Assembly (NCBI GenBank): GCA_002482725.1
Contig: DLGO01000082.1
Span: 21,963 to 42,624 of the forward strand
DNA length: 20,662 nt
Reading direction: 5' to 3'
DNA from: Bacteroidetes bacterium UBA7692
Lineage (GTDB): Bacteria; Bacteroidota; Bacteroidia; Chitinophagales; LD1
Part shown: piece after piece, positions 7,157 through 14,531 of the stretch
Layout of the letters: each line of letters opens with the position of its first letter
Numbering within the stretch: position 1 is the stretch's first letter
Made by a program: the position numbers and the translations under genes
Notes under the pieces: generated by a model
What the model was told of the DNA's origin: nothing
Databases searched by the model: none
The model's input: the letters and a program-made list of their open reading frames with translations, nothing else

Positions 7157-7846
7157 ACGGCGATAGTAACACCAAATGACATTCAAAAAAGTTTTGATGT
7201 CATTCTTGAAGTTGTCCGATATTTTTGAAAATCAGCTAGTTAGTCGTTTTTTTATCTGAAAAATGACACTAAACGGGTGAAGAAAAATTTGGTGTCACTG
7301 TTTGGTGTCAGGGTAAATGGTGATAGAGTAGAGAAGGTGGCTGAGTTTACCATCAAAATGGTATGTGGTTTTACCATCATGGAGAGATTGGTAAAGTGTT
7401 GAGGGATAAGGCATAATGATTGAAAATGCGATGAAAAAATACCATCAAAATGGTGGTAGTTTTGCCATCAAAATGGCGGATGTATAGCTTAAACGAGATA
7501 TCCACAACAGCGGCAATAGTGACACTAAATGACATTCAAAAAAGTTTTGATGTCATTTTTGAAGTTGACGGAAATTTTTGAAAATCACCTAGTTAGTCGT
7601 TTTGTTATCTAAAAAATGACACTAAACGGGTGAAAAAAAAATTTGGTGTCACGGTCTGGTGTCAGGATAAATGGTGGTAGAATAGAGAAGGTGGCTGAAT
7701 TTACCATCAAAACAGTATGCGGCTTTACCATCACGGAGAGATTGACAAAGCATTGAGGGAGAGTGGATAATGATTGAAAGTGCGATGAAAAAATACCATC
7801 AAAATTGTGGTGGTTTTGCCATAAGAAAACAGGGGCTTTAGCTTGA
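7145..7846. repeat. Tandem direct repeat, two copies of about 350 bp
   Basis: Copy 1 (about 7145-7494) and copy 2 (about 7495-7846) abut head to tail with a period of 350-354 bp. I hand-aligned about 333 bp and saw roughly 45 differences, so about 85% identity, nearly all substitutions. Both copies keep a 13-bp stem with one bulged T (7175-7204 in copy 1) and repeated TGACA/TGTCA dyads, including TTTGGTGTCA at 7288 and 7301. Copy 1 also has three fold-backs with the same CAAA loop (7348-7363, 7441-7454, 7464-7477), all decayed in copy 2. Neither copy has an open frame across it. The function is unknown; it could be a duplicated regulatory or RNA-coding module or a pair of decayed mobile-element relics. 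Confidence 0.85.
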
Positions 7847-7928
7847 AAATTGAGGGTAATGGCACCATGCTAAAAAACGCAATTTCCGCCAGCCACCGCC
7901 AATCACCGCCATTTTTTGTTTTCTGTGG

Positions 7929-7994
7929 GGGCGCATTGTATTATTCACATTCATGATTTAACCGGAGTTCATGATTGCTTTTGGCAATTCGCCC
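7929..7994. repeat. Split fold-back: REP-like arms separated by 46 bases
   Basis: GGGCG-C-ATTG (7929-7938) pairs with CAAT-T-CGCCC (7985-7994) through nine base pairs with one C/T mismatch. The left arm with its flank (GTGGGGGCG) resembles the GTAGGGGCG head of the element at 4317-4340. The 46-base interior contains a direct repeat, TTCATGATT, twice. It may be an interrupted REP-like element or the base stem of a structured RNA. Confidence 0.4.
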
Positions 7995-8020
7995 TTGGTG
8001 CAGTATCGGCTGAAAGAAAT

Positions 8021-8075
8021 GGGTTCAGAGAACCCTGGGGTCTGGGTTCGGGATGCCCTTTGGAACATCCCGAAC
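8021..8075. repeat. Two adjacent perfect hairpins
   Basis: GGGTTC-AGA-GAACCC (8021-8035) has a 6-bp stem. GTTCGGGATG (8046-8055) and CATCCCGAAC (8066-8075) form a perfect 10-bp stem around a 10-base loop, the strongest short hairpin in the gap. Both are GC-rich against an AT-rich background. No T-run follows them on either strand, so a repeat or RNA structure fits better than a terminator. Confidence 0.65.
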
Positions 8076-8205
8076 AGCGAAATGCGCTGAATGGTGGCGC
8101 TTGGGCAGGCGCGAAGGATGGAAGCGGCTAGCCCGGAGTGGAGCGCAGCGGAATGAGGACTAATAGCGCACAGCCTGACCGTAGCGCAGCGGAGGGCGCG
8201 CACAG
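8076..8205. repeat. GC-rich block with internal direct repeats
   Basis: This is a 130-bp island much richer in G+C than its flanks. AGCGCAGCGGA occurs at 8142-8152 and 8183-8193, and GCGCACAG at 8166-8173 and 8198-8205; the palindrome GGCTAGCC is at 8126-8133. The wording of the block (AGCCCGGA, then GGACTAATAGCG, then AGCCTGACCG) is like a GC-rich sequence I recall recurring between genes in Bacteroidota genomes, possibly a structured RNA. That match is from memory and not checked. Confidence 0.4.
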
Positions 8206-8366
8206 TACTCATTAAAAAAATTAATATGAAAAGGAACAGAGATTATGGGAGCGAAGAAACAGGGCGGAGAAAGAGGAATGGGGCGGAGGGTGCGCGCAGC
8301 AGGTGTTATGTGAATATTTTTATGATTTAAGTGAAAACAACTAGTAAACGAAGCCGGGGGAATAGC

Positions 8367-8374
8367 TACATTTG
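8367..8374 (+). promoter_or_regulatory. Candidate -7 box for purL
   Basis: TACATTTG matches TAnnTTTG fully. It would put the transcript start at about 8379 and give a leader of about 30 bases before the ATG at 8409. No clear TTTG lies 19-21 bases upstream. It argues against the in-frame GTG at 8331, which lies upstream of the box. Confidence 0.4.
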
Positions 8375-8408
8375 CGGCTTCAATTTTTATAAGCAACAAC
8401 ACACAGTA

Positions 8409-10634
8409 ATGACCGAATCGCATCTGCTGGAGGCCACTCCGGAACAAGCAAAGCAATTGGGCCTGAGGCCCGAAGAGTTTGAAAAGATAAAAGAGATACT
8501 GGGCCGCACGCCGAATTTTAACGAATTGAGCATATACAGCGTGATGTGGAGCGAGCACTGCTCGTACAAAAACAGTATAACCTACCTGAAAAAACTACCG
8601 CGCAAGGGCAAGCACCTGCTGGTAGAAGCAGGGGAGGAGAACGCAGGCCTTGTAGACCTGGGCGGCGGACTGGCCTGTGCGTTTAAAATAGAGTCGCACA
8701 ACCACCCGAGCGCATTGGAGCCATACCAGGGTGCGGCTACAGGCGTGGGCGGTATACACCGCGATATATTTACTATGGGCGCGCGCCCTATCTGCTCGCT
8801 GAACTCTTTGCGATTCGGCGACCTGAAAAACGAGCGCACCAAATACCTGCTGAAAGGCGTGGTAAAAGGTATAGGCGACTACGGTAACTGCTTCGGTGTG
8901 CCTACAGTGGCAGGCGAGGGGTATTTTGACCCTATTTACCAGACAAACCCATTGGTAAACGCCATGAGCGTGGGCATAGTGAAAGTGGATGAAACGGTAA
9001 GCGCTACATCGAACGGTGTGGGCAACCCTGTATATATAGTGGGTTCTGCTACGGGCAAGGACGGCATACACGGTGCGGCTTTCGCATCCAAAGATATTAC
9101 CAAAGACTCGGTAAACGATTTGCCTGCTGTACAGGTTGGCGATCCTTTTCAGGAGAAACTGTTGCTGGAAGCTTCGCTGGAAGTGATAAAAACAGGCGCA
9201 GTAGTGGGTATGCAGGATATGGGTGCAGCGGGTATTACCTGCTCTACCTCGGAAATGAGCGCAAAGGGCGAGTGCGGCATGAAAGTGTGGCTGGATAAAG
9301 TACCTACGCGCCAGGCAAACATGAAGCCTTGGGAAATACTATTGAGCGAGTCGCAGGAGCGCATGCTGATAGTGGTGAAAAAAGGCATGGAGAAAGAAGT
9401 GGAAGCGGTATTTGAAAAGTGGGACCTGCACTGCGCTGTAATAGGCGAAGTGACCGATACCAAATGGTTGGAATACTACGTAAATGGCCAGCTGGTGGCT
9501 ACGGCACCTGCCGAAAGCCTGGTGCTGGGCGGTGGTGCCCCGATATACGAGCGCGAGTTTACCGAGGCGGCTTACTATGCAGAGAACAAGGCATTTAACA
9601 TAGACAACGTGGCAGTGCCTGCCAACCTGAAAGAGGTAGCAGAGGTATTGGCATCGAGCCTGAACATATCGTCGAAAAAATGGGTGTTCAACCAATACGA
9701 CAGCATGGTAGGTGTGGCAAACACCAGCACCAACAGGCCAAGCGACGCAGCCATAGTGCGCGTGCAGCAGGATAGCGACAAGGCGCTTGCTGTAACAGTA
9801 GACTGCAATGCGCGCTACGTATGGGCAGACCCATTGGTAGGCGGGCAGATAGCAGTAGCAGAGGCAGCAAGGAATATAGTATGCAGCGGCGGCGACCCGA
9901 GCGCTATTACCAATTGCCTGAATTTTGGCAACCCGTACAACACAGAGGTGTACTGGCAGTTTGTAAATGCCCTGAAAGGCATGGGCATAGCTTGTGAAGC
10001 ACTGGGTACGCCTGTAACAGGTGGCAACGTGAGTTTCTACAACCAAAGCACAGATGGTGGCGCGGTATTCCCAACCCCAACCATTGGTATGATAGGTTTG
10101 CTGGATAGCTGGAAAGATGCCATGACGCTGAACTTTAAGAACGAAGGCGATGCGATATACCTGATAGGTGTTTCGCGCAATGATATAAGCAGCAGCGAAT
10201 ACCTGGTAAAATACCACGGCATACAAAACTCACTGGCGCCGTACTTCGAAATAAACGAAGAGGTGGCTTTGCAAAAAGCGGTGAACGCGCTTATCAAGAA
10301 AAAACTGATAGCCTCTGCGCACGATGTGAGCGAAGGCGGTGTGTTCATTACCCTATTGGAATCGGCACAGGTAAACAACCTGGGCTTTGATGTAACAACA
10401 GACAGCGCTATCAGGAAAGATGCGTTCCTGTTTGGTGAAGCGCAAAGCAGGGTAGTGGTTACTGTAACGGAAGAGAACGTATCTGCATTTGAGCAATCGC
10501 TGGGTACAGTACCATTCTACAAGCTGGGAACCGTAACAGGTGCAGGAGTTAAGATAGACGGTGAAAACTGGGGTATAACTGCAGACTGGAAAGCAGTGTA
10601 CGACAATGCACTGGAAGCAGTGTTGAACGGATAA
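8409..10634 (+). CDS. purL: Phosphoribosylformylglycinamidine synthase subunit PurL (small type)
   Basis: PurL catalyses step four of purine synthesis: FGAR plus ATP plus glutamine-derived ammonia to FGAM. From ATG 8409 it is 741 residues, the size of the small Bacillus-type PurL, which works with separate PurQ (glutaminase) and PurS. The N-terminal helix region (LLEATPEQAKQLGLRPEEF) leads to SVMWSEHCSYK at 44-54, with the conserved His 50, and KIESHNHPSALEPYQGAATGVGG (93-115) forms the ATP-binding part of the first AIRS-like half. The second half has the matching KWVFNQYDSMVG and GGNVSFYNQS segments. There is no glutaminase domain, so purQ and purS must lie elsewhere. The frame also opens at GTG 8331, but the 26 extra residues are unlike the family and precede the candidate promoter box. 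purL is convergent with murC and has no other purine gene next to it here. Confidence 0.96.
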   Translation: MTESHLLEATPEQAKQLGLRPEEFEKIKEILGRTPNFNELSIYSVMWSEHCSYKNSITYLKKLPRKGKHLLVEAGEENAGLVDLGGGLACAFKIESHNHPSALEPYQGAATGVGGIHRDIFTMGARPICSLNSLRFGDLKNERTKYLLKGVVKGIGDYGNCFGVPTVAGEGYFDPIYQTNPLVNAMSVGIVKVDETVSATSNGVGNPVYIVGSATGKDGIHGAAFASKDITKDSVNDLPAVQVGDPFQEKLLLEASLEVIKTGAVVGMQDMGAAGITCSTSEMSAKGECGMKVWLDKVPTRQANMKPWEILLSESQERMLIVVKKGMEKEVEAVFEKWDLHCAVIGEVTDTKWLEYYVNGQLVATAPAESLVLGGGAPIYEREFTEAAYYAENKAFNIDNVAVPANLKEVAEVLASSLNISSKKWVFNQYDSMVGVANTSTNRPSDAAIVRVQQDSDKALAVTVDCNARYVWADPLVGGQIAVAEAARNIVCSGGDPSAITNCLNFGNPYNTEVYWQFVNALKGMGIACEALGTPVTGGNVSFYNQSTDGGAVFPTPTIGMIGLLDSWKDAMTLNFKNEGDAIYLIGVSRNDISSSEYLVKYHGIQNSLAPYFEINEEVALQKAVNALIKKKLIASAHDVSEGGVFITLLESAQVNNLGFDVTTDSAIRKDAFLFGEAQSRVVVTVTEENVSAFEQSLGTVPFYKLGTVTGAGVKIDGENWGITADWKAVYDNALEAVLNG

Positions 10635-10655
10635 GAAAAGTAAGTTTTTGATAGC

Positions 10656-10705
10656 TTAACGCCAATAAGAGCCTACTTGCTAAGTAGTTCTTTTATTGGC
10701 GTTAA
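10656..10705. terminator. Long hairpin between convergent purL and murC, overlapping the murC stop
   Basis: TTAACGCCAATAA (10656-10668) and TTATTGGCGTTAA (10693-10705) are a perfect 13-bp inverted repeat. Inside it a second stem CTACTT (10673-10678)/AAGTAG (10682-10687) closes a 3-4 base loop. It begins 22 bp after the purL stop and includes the last codons and TAG stop of murC. It lacks a strong T-run on either side, so it is a probable two-way terminator or RNA-stabilising hairpin and not a textbook intrinsic terminator. Confidence 0.6.
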
Positions 10706-12073
10706 TAGTTTGTCGATATCGCCTGCGCCAATGGTGCAAACCACCTCAAGCTCCCTGGTAGCAAGGGTTTTCAGTAGGTCTTCCTTTAGTATATTGCTAG
10801 AGGAAGGAGAGGTAAGCTTATCGGATATAAGTGCGCTGGTAACGCCCTCTATAGGCAGTTCGCGGGCAGGGTAAATATCCAGTACGATTACATCGTCGGC
10901 AATGCTCAGGCTTTGGGCGAAACCCTCGGCCAGGTCTTGTGTCCGGGTAAAAAGGTGAGGCTGGAAAATAGCCGTTATCTTCTTATCGGGGTATATCTCG
11001 CGAACAGACTCCAAGAATACCCGGATCTCTTCGGGATGGTGGGCATAGTCATCTATAAAGGTGTATTGTTCGCTCTTCAGCAGAAACTCGAACCTGCGCT
11101 TAATGCCCTTGAAAGATGCTAAGGCACTTTTGATTTCAGCATCGCTGATCTTCAGTTCTTTGGCAATGCTGATAGCAGCTATGGCATTCTCTATGTTGTG
11201 ATAGCCGCCAACGTTGATGCGGAAGGCTTTCAGCTCTTTGCCAAAGTAGGAAACATTGAAAAGGTAACCACCATCTACCACCCAGTATTTGCTGCAGTAT
11301 ACATCTGCATTTTCATCGTGCAGGGAGTAGAAAGCCTTATCCAGCACAGGCAGGCGGTCGTTGATGCTCTGGTCCTGTTTCATTACAAGAAAACCCTCGT
11401 CGGATATCTTGTTGGTGAACTCGATAAAAGCCTCATCTATAGCTTCTTTGGTGCCGTATATGTCCAGGTGGTCGGTGTCCACTGCTGTTATCACAGCCAT
11501 ATCGGGGTGCAGGCGGTGAAAGGAGCGGTCGAACTCATCGGCTTCTATTACCACTACGTGGTCCTTTTCGCTGCCTGTGTTCAATGGCTTGGTATTGGGG
11601 TGGTACTCGGTGCTATCGATGTAGTTGGAGTTGTAGTTGGTAGCTATACCACCCAGGAAGGCTTTCATCTCGTAGCCTGCATGTGCCAGTATGTGGGCTA
11701 TCATAGAGCTAACGGTGGTTTTGCCATGAGAGCCGGCCACTGCAATGGTATAGTGGGCCTTGCTGATGATGCCCAGCACTTCGCTGCGCTTCAGCAAGAT
11801 GTAGTTGTTGTCTTTGTAGAAGTTTAGGCCCTTGTGGTCTTTAGGTATAGCAGGGGTGAAAACCACCGCATCTACATCCTTTGGTATAAGGTTGATATCG
11901 TCCTCGAATATTACCTCTATGCCTTCGTTCTGTAGCTGCTCTGTAAGGGCAGTAGGGGTTTTATCGTAGCCGCTTACGCGTATTTCGCGTGCATTGAAGT
12001 AACGGGCCAGTGCGCTCATGCCGATTCCACCTATGCCTAGAAAGTATATTGATTTTATGTTCTTGATATCCAT
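10673..12073 (-). CDS. murC: UDP-N-acetylmuramate--L-alanine ligase MurC
   Basis: MurC joins L-alanine to UDP-MurNAc with ATP in the cytosol, the first amino-acid step of the peptidoglycan stem peptide. The 466-residue sequence has the dinucleotide-like N-terminal loop GIGGIGMS (13-20), the P-loop GSHGKTT (114-120), EADEFDRSF (177-185) of the central domain, KGIKRRFEF (322-330), and DDYAHHP (341-347), which mark MurC within the Mur ligases. The length is normal. It starts at ATG 12073, 15 bp after murG, and is the last gene of the cluster here. Its 3' end forms one arm of a large hairpin facing purL. In many Bacteroidota ftsQ follows murC; here it does not. Confidence 0.97.
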   Translation of the reverse strand: MDIKNIKSIYFLGIGGIGMSALARYFNAREIRVSGYDKTPTALTEQLQNEGIEVIFEDDINLIPKDVDAVVFTPAIPKDHKGLNFYKDNNYILLKRSEVLGIISKAHYTIAVAGSHGKTTVSSMIAHILAHAGYEMKAFLGGIATNYNSNYIDSTEYHPNTKPLNTGSEKDHVVVIEADEFDRSFHRLHPDMAVITAVDTDHLDIYGTKEAIDEAFIEFTNKISDEGFLVMKQDQSINDRLPVLDKAFYSLHDENADVYCSKYWVVDGGYLFNVSYFGKELKAFRINVGGYHNIENAIAAISIAKELKISDAEIKSALASFKGIKRRFEFLLKSEQYTFIDDYAHHPEEIRVFLESVREIYPDKKITAIFQPHLFTRTQDLAEGFAQSLSIADDVIVLDIYPARELPIEGVTSALISDKLTSPSSSNILKEDLLKTLATRELEVVCTIGAGDIDKLLTPIKELLSK

Positions 12074-12088
12074 AGGGCAAATGTCCTT

Positions 12089-13189
12089 TTAAATCGCGTA
12101 AATTTCATGTACTATTTTCTCAGCAGCATCGGGACGGGCCATTTGCTTAATGTTTTTGCCCAGGGATTTCATGGCCGCCTGGTCTTGCAGCAAGTCGAAA
12201 GCAGCGCCGATAAGGTTGATTTTAGCCTCATCGTCCTTTATCAGTATAGCGGCATGCTTCTGCACCAATGCCATGGCATTGTGGGTTTGGTGGTCTTCGG
12301 ATACATTGGGCGAAGGCACCAGTATTACCGGCTTGCCAACACATTGCAGCTCAGATATTGACAGCGCTCCTGCACGGGATATAATGATATCGGCACAACT
12401 ATAGGCAAAGTCCATTTTGTCCAGGAACTGGTTGGTAAGCAGCTGCGGGGTGCCTTTGGTATCGGCAATACACTGCTCGAAGTATACCTTGCCCGTTTGC
12501 CAAAGAATCTGCACATCGTGGTGGGTTTTTATGCGCTCTAGGGCATGCACTACCGCTTGGTTGAGTGTGCGTGCACCCAGGCTGCCACCTATGATCAGGA
12601 TGGTCTTTTTGGATGGGTCAAGATTGTAATAGGCATAGGCTTTTGCCTGGTCTACCTGTATGTTAGCTATATCCCTGCGCACCGGATTACCGGTTATGCG
12701 TATCTTATCGGCAGGGAATACCTTTTCCATGCCTTCATAAGCTACGCAGATAACCCGGGCCTTTTTTGCTAATAGCTTATTGGTGATACCTGCAAAGGAG
12801 TTCTGTTCCTGCAGCACCGTGGGGATGTTTAACAGGTTGGCAACCTGTAGCAATGGTCCGCTGGCATAGCCGCCCACGCCTATCACCACATCTGGTTTAA
12901 AGCTGCGCAATACGCTGAATGCTTGTAGCAATGACTTACTTAGCTTATAAGGTAGAAGTATGTTTTTAAGGATGGAGCCACGCTGATAGCCTGCAATGTC
13001 GAGGCCTTTTATTTTGTAGCCTGCCTGTGGTACTTTCTCCATCTCCATGCGGCCATTGGCACCCACGAAAAGGATCTCTGCATCAGGGTTGGTGGCTTTT
13101 ATCTGATTGGCAATGGCAACAGCAGGAAAGATATGCCCGCCTGTGCCGCCACCGGATATGATGAATTTGGTTGGTTGATTCTTTTGCAT
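12089..13189 (-). CDS. murG: UDP-GlcNAc--lipid I N-acetylglucosaminyltransferase MurG
   Basis: MurG adds GlcNAc from UDP-GlcNAc to lipid I on the inner face of the cytoplasmic membrane, yielding lipid II. The 366-residue GT-B protein begins with the family's glycine loop GGGTGGH (13-19). It has the GANGRMEMEKVP segment (44-55), a second glycine-rich loop IGGSLGARTLN near the middle, and the C-terminal UDP-GlcNAc site SRAGALSISE through VSEDHQTHNA (271-305). It starts at ATG 13189, 71 bp after ftsW, the widest gap in the cluster. That gap has only weak one-mismatch TAnnTTTG look-alikes, so a separate promoter is possible but not supported. MurC follows after 15 bp. Confidence 0.97.
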   Translation of the reverse strand: MQKNQPTKFIISGGGTGGHIFPAVAIANQIKATNPDAEILFVGANGRMEMEKVPQAGYKIKGLDIAGYQRGSILKNILLPYKLSKSLLQAFSVLRSFKPDVVIGVGGYASGPLLQVANLLNIPTVLQEQNSFAGITNKLLAKKARVICVAYEGMEKVFPADKIRITGNPVRRDIANIQVDQAKAYAYYNLDPSKKTILIIGGSLGARTLNQAVVHALERIKTHHDVQILWQTGKVYFEQCIADTKGTPQLLTNQFLDKMDFAYSCADIIISRAGALSISELQCVGKPVILVPSPNVSEDHQTHNAMALVQKHAAILIKDDEAKINLIGAAFDLLQDQAAMKSLGKNIKQMARPDAAEKIVHEIYAI

Positions 13190-13260
13190 TATCGCCTTGC
13201 TTTGAAACGAAAACTAAGGTATAAATTGAATGGGATATACAGCTTGATTTAAGATTATTT

Positions 13261-14484
13261 CTAGCCTATGGCCAGGCTTTCTTTACCGCTCTGCAGCTCT
13301 ATATTGCGGCTAACGCTTAGTATGATGCCAAATGCCATAGAAGTAAAGAGTACGCTACTGCCACCCATGCTGATAAGCGGCAGTGTAACACCGGTAACCG
13401 GCACCAGGTTTACGGCTACGGCCATGTTTATCATAGCCTGGATAACAAGCGCAGCACCTAGGCCGACTGCCAGCAGCGCGCCAAATGCCTTGGGGGCATT
13501 GATAACGATACGGATGCAGCGGTACATGAAGAACAAGTACAGGAATACGATCATGGCACCGCCCAGCAGGCCGTATTCCTCTATAAGTATGGAATAGATA
13601 AAGTCGGAATAGGGGTGGGGCAGGAAATTCTTCTGGTCGCTGCCGCCCGGGTTTACTTTGATAAAGCCACCTTTGGCAATAGCTATCTTGGATTGCAATA
13701 CCTGGTATTCATCATCGCCCAGCTCGTCGGTTTTGCCGAAGTTTTCTATACGGTGCTTCCAGGTTTTCATACGGCCGGCCTTGTTGAGTGCTGTATCAGG
13801 TATGTTTACCAATATAACAAAGAACAGGCCGAATACCACGGCACTAATACCAAAGAGTAATGCGATATGCTTCAGAGAAATCCTACCAATGAACATGATA
13901 AAAACGCTCGTAAAAAATACGATCATGGCAGTAGAAAGATTCTCAGGCGCAATGAGCAGAGCTGTGACAATAACAGGAAACAGAATAGGTAAAAACGCTT
14001 CTTTAAAACTCTTGATCTGATCCTGCTTTATCGACAGTTGCCTTGCGAGGTACATGATGAGGGCAAGCTTGGCAAGGTCGGAGGTCTGGAAAGTGAGCCC
14101 CACCAAAGGCAGGGTGATCCAGCGGCTTGCTGAGTTGATCTCTGTACCGAAAAACATAGTGTACAACAGCAATGGAATACTGCCAATCCAAAGTACCTGT
14201 GCTATACGCGAGTAGTAGCGGTAGTCGATACGGTGGAAGATGAACATAAGCCCAAGCCCCAATACTGCATACAGCATTTGCTTGGTGACATAATACTCTG
14301 TATTGCCATCGGCCATTTTGTACGCTAGCGTGCTGGTGCTGCTATAGATACCCAGCAAGGAGAATATAAATAGCATCACCACGACCCACCATATTAGTTT
14401 GTCGCCCTGGAAGTAGGACGTGTCTATCAGCCTCCCTTTTTGGGGAGCCTCAGAAGCGCCTGTATCTTGTGCAGTTGTTGCCAT
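13261..14484 (-). CDS. ftsW: SEDS-family lipid II polymerase FtsW
   Basis: A 407-residue polytopic membrane protein of the SEDS family (FtsW/RodA/SpoVE), which polymerises lipid II into glycan strands at the septum with a class B PBP as partner. A short cytosolic N-terminus (about 30 residues) precedes the first of about ten membrane helices. TSDLAKLALIMYLA (134-147) is the conserved SEDS segment, HPYSDFIYSILIEEYG (290-305) carries the likely catalytic Asp 294, and PVTGVTLPLISMGGSS (362-377) is the C-terminal signature. FtsW is preferred over RodA because of its place between murD and murG in a dcw cluster that also holds the transpeptidase gene. It starts at ATG 14484, 47 bp after murD; that short gap shows nothing special. 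Confidence 0.93.
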   Translation of the reverse strand: MATTAQDTGASEAPQKGRLIDTSYFQGDKLIWWVVVMLFIFSLLGIYSSTSTLAYKMADGNTEYYVTKQMLYAVLGLGLMFIFHRIDYRYYSRIAQVLWIGSIPLLLYTMFFGTEINSASRWITLPLVGLTFQTSDLAKLALIMYLARQLSIKQDQIKSFKEAFLPILFPVIVTALLIAPENLSTAMIVFFTSVFIMFIGRISLKHIALLFGISAVVFGLFFVILVNIPDTALNKAGRMKTWKHRIENFGKTDELGDDEYQVLQSKIAIAKGGFIKVNPGGSDQKNFLPHPYSDFIYSILIEEYGLLGGAMIVFLYLFFMYRCIRIVINAPKAFGALLAVGLGAALVIQAMINMAVAVNLVPVTGVTLPLISMGGSSVLFTSMAFGIILSVSRNIELQSGKESLAIG

Positions 14485-14531
14485 AATATATTTTGCTGAA
14501 GTCTGATTAGCAGCGGTTCATTTTGCCACTA

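Larger units (their letters stand above)
6640..8330. other. 1.7-kb gene-free region rich in palindromic and tandem repeats
   Basis: I find no convincing gene here. Open frames are short and fall inside repeats. The region is AT-rich except for a GC-rich block near 8021-8205. It carries at least four perfect short fold-backs, an ACGGATT-type repeat, a pair of long hairpin arms split by 46 bases and a two-copy tandem repeat of about 350 bp; these are listed separately. It lies between the 5' end of a T9SS cargo gene and the 5' end of purL, so both promoters must lie in it or at its edges. The stretch 6640-6804 shows nothing I can name. Confidence 0.7.

Noticed and set aside
7145..7846. CRISPR array
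   Set aside because: There are only two units, each about 350 bp, with no short regular repeats and spacers and no cas genes nearby.
8101..8205. tRNA or rRNA fragment
   Set aside because: There is no acceptor stem, TTC-loop or anticodon arm pattern; the GC-rich block is explained better by direct repeats.
7916..8212. Overlapping 71- and 84-codon open frames on both strands
   Set aside because: They coincide with the split REP-like arms and the GC-rich block, where high GC keeps frames open by chance; composition is unlike neighbouring proteins.
8331..8408. GTG start giving purL 26 extra residues
   Set aside because: The extra residues do not resemble PurL N-termini and the start lies upstream of the TACATTTG box; ATG 8409 gives a typical N-terminus.
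9339..10226. 295-codon minus-strand open frame
   Set aside because: It lies entirely inside purL in another frame, is rich in Cys, His and Tyr, and matches no family; a shadow of purL codon use.
11198..11827. 209-codon plus-strand open frame
   Set aside because: It lies inside murC on the opposite strand and reads as a low-complexity Val/Tyr/Gln-rich translation; a shadow frame.
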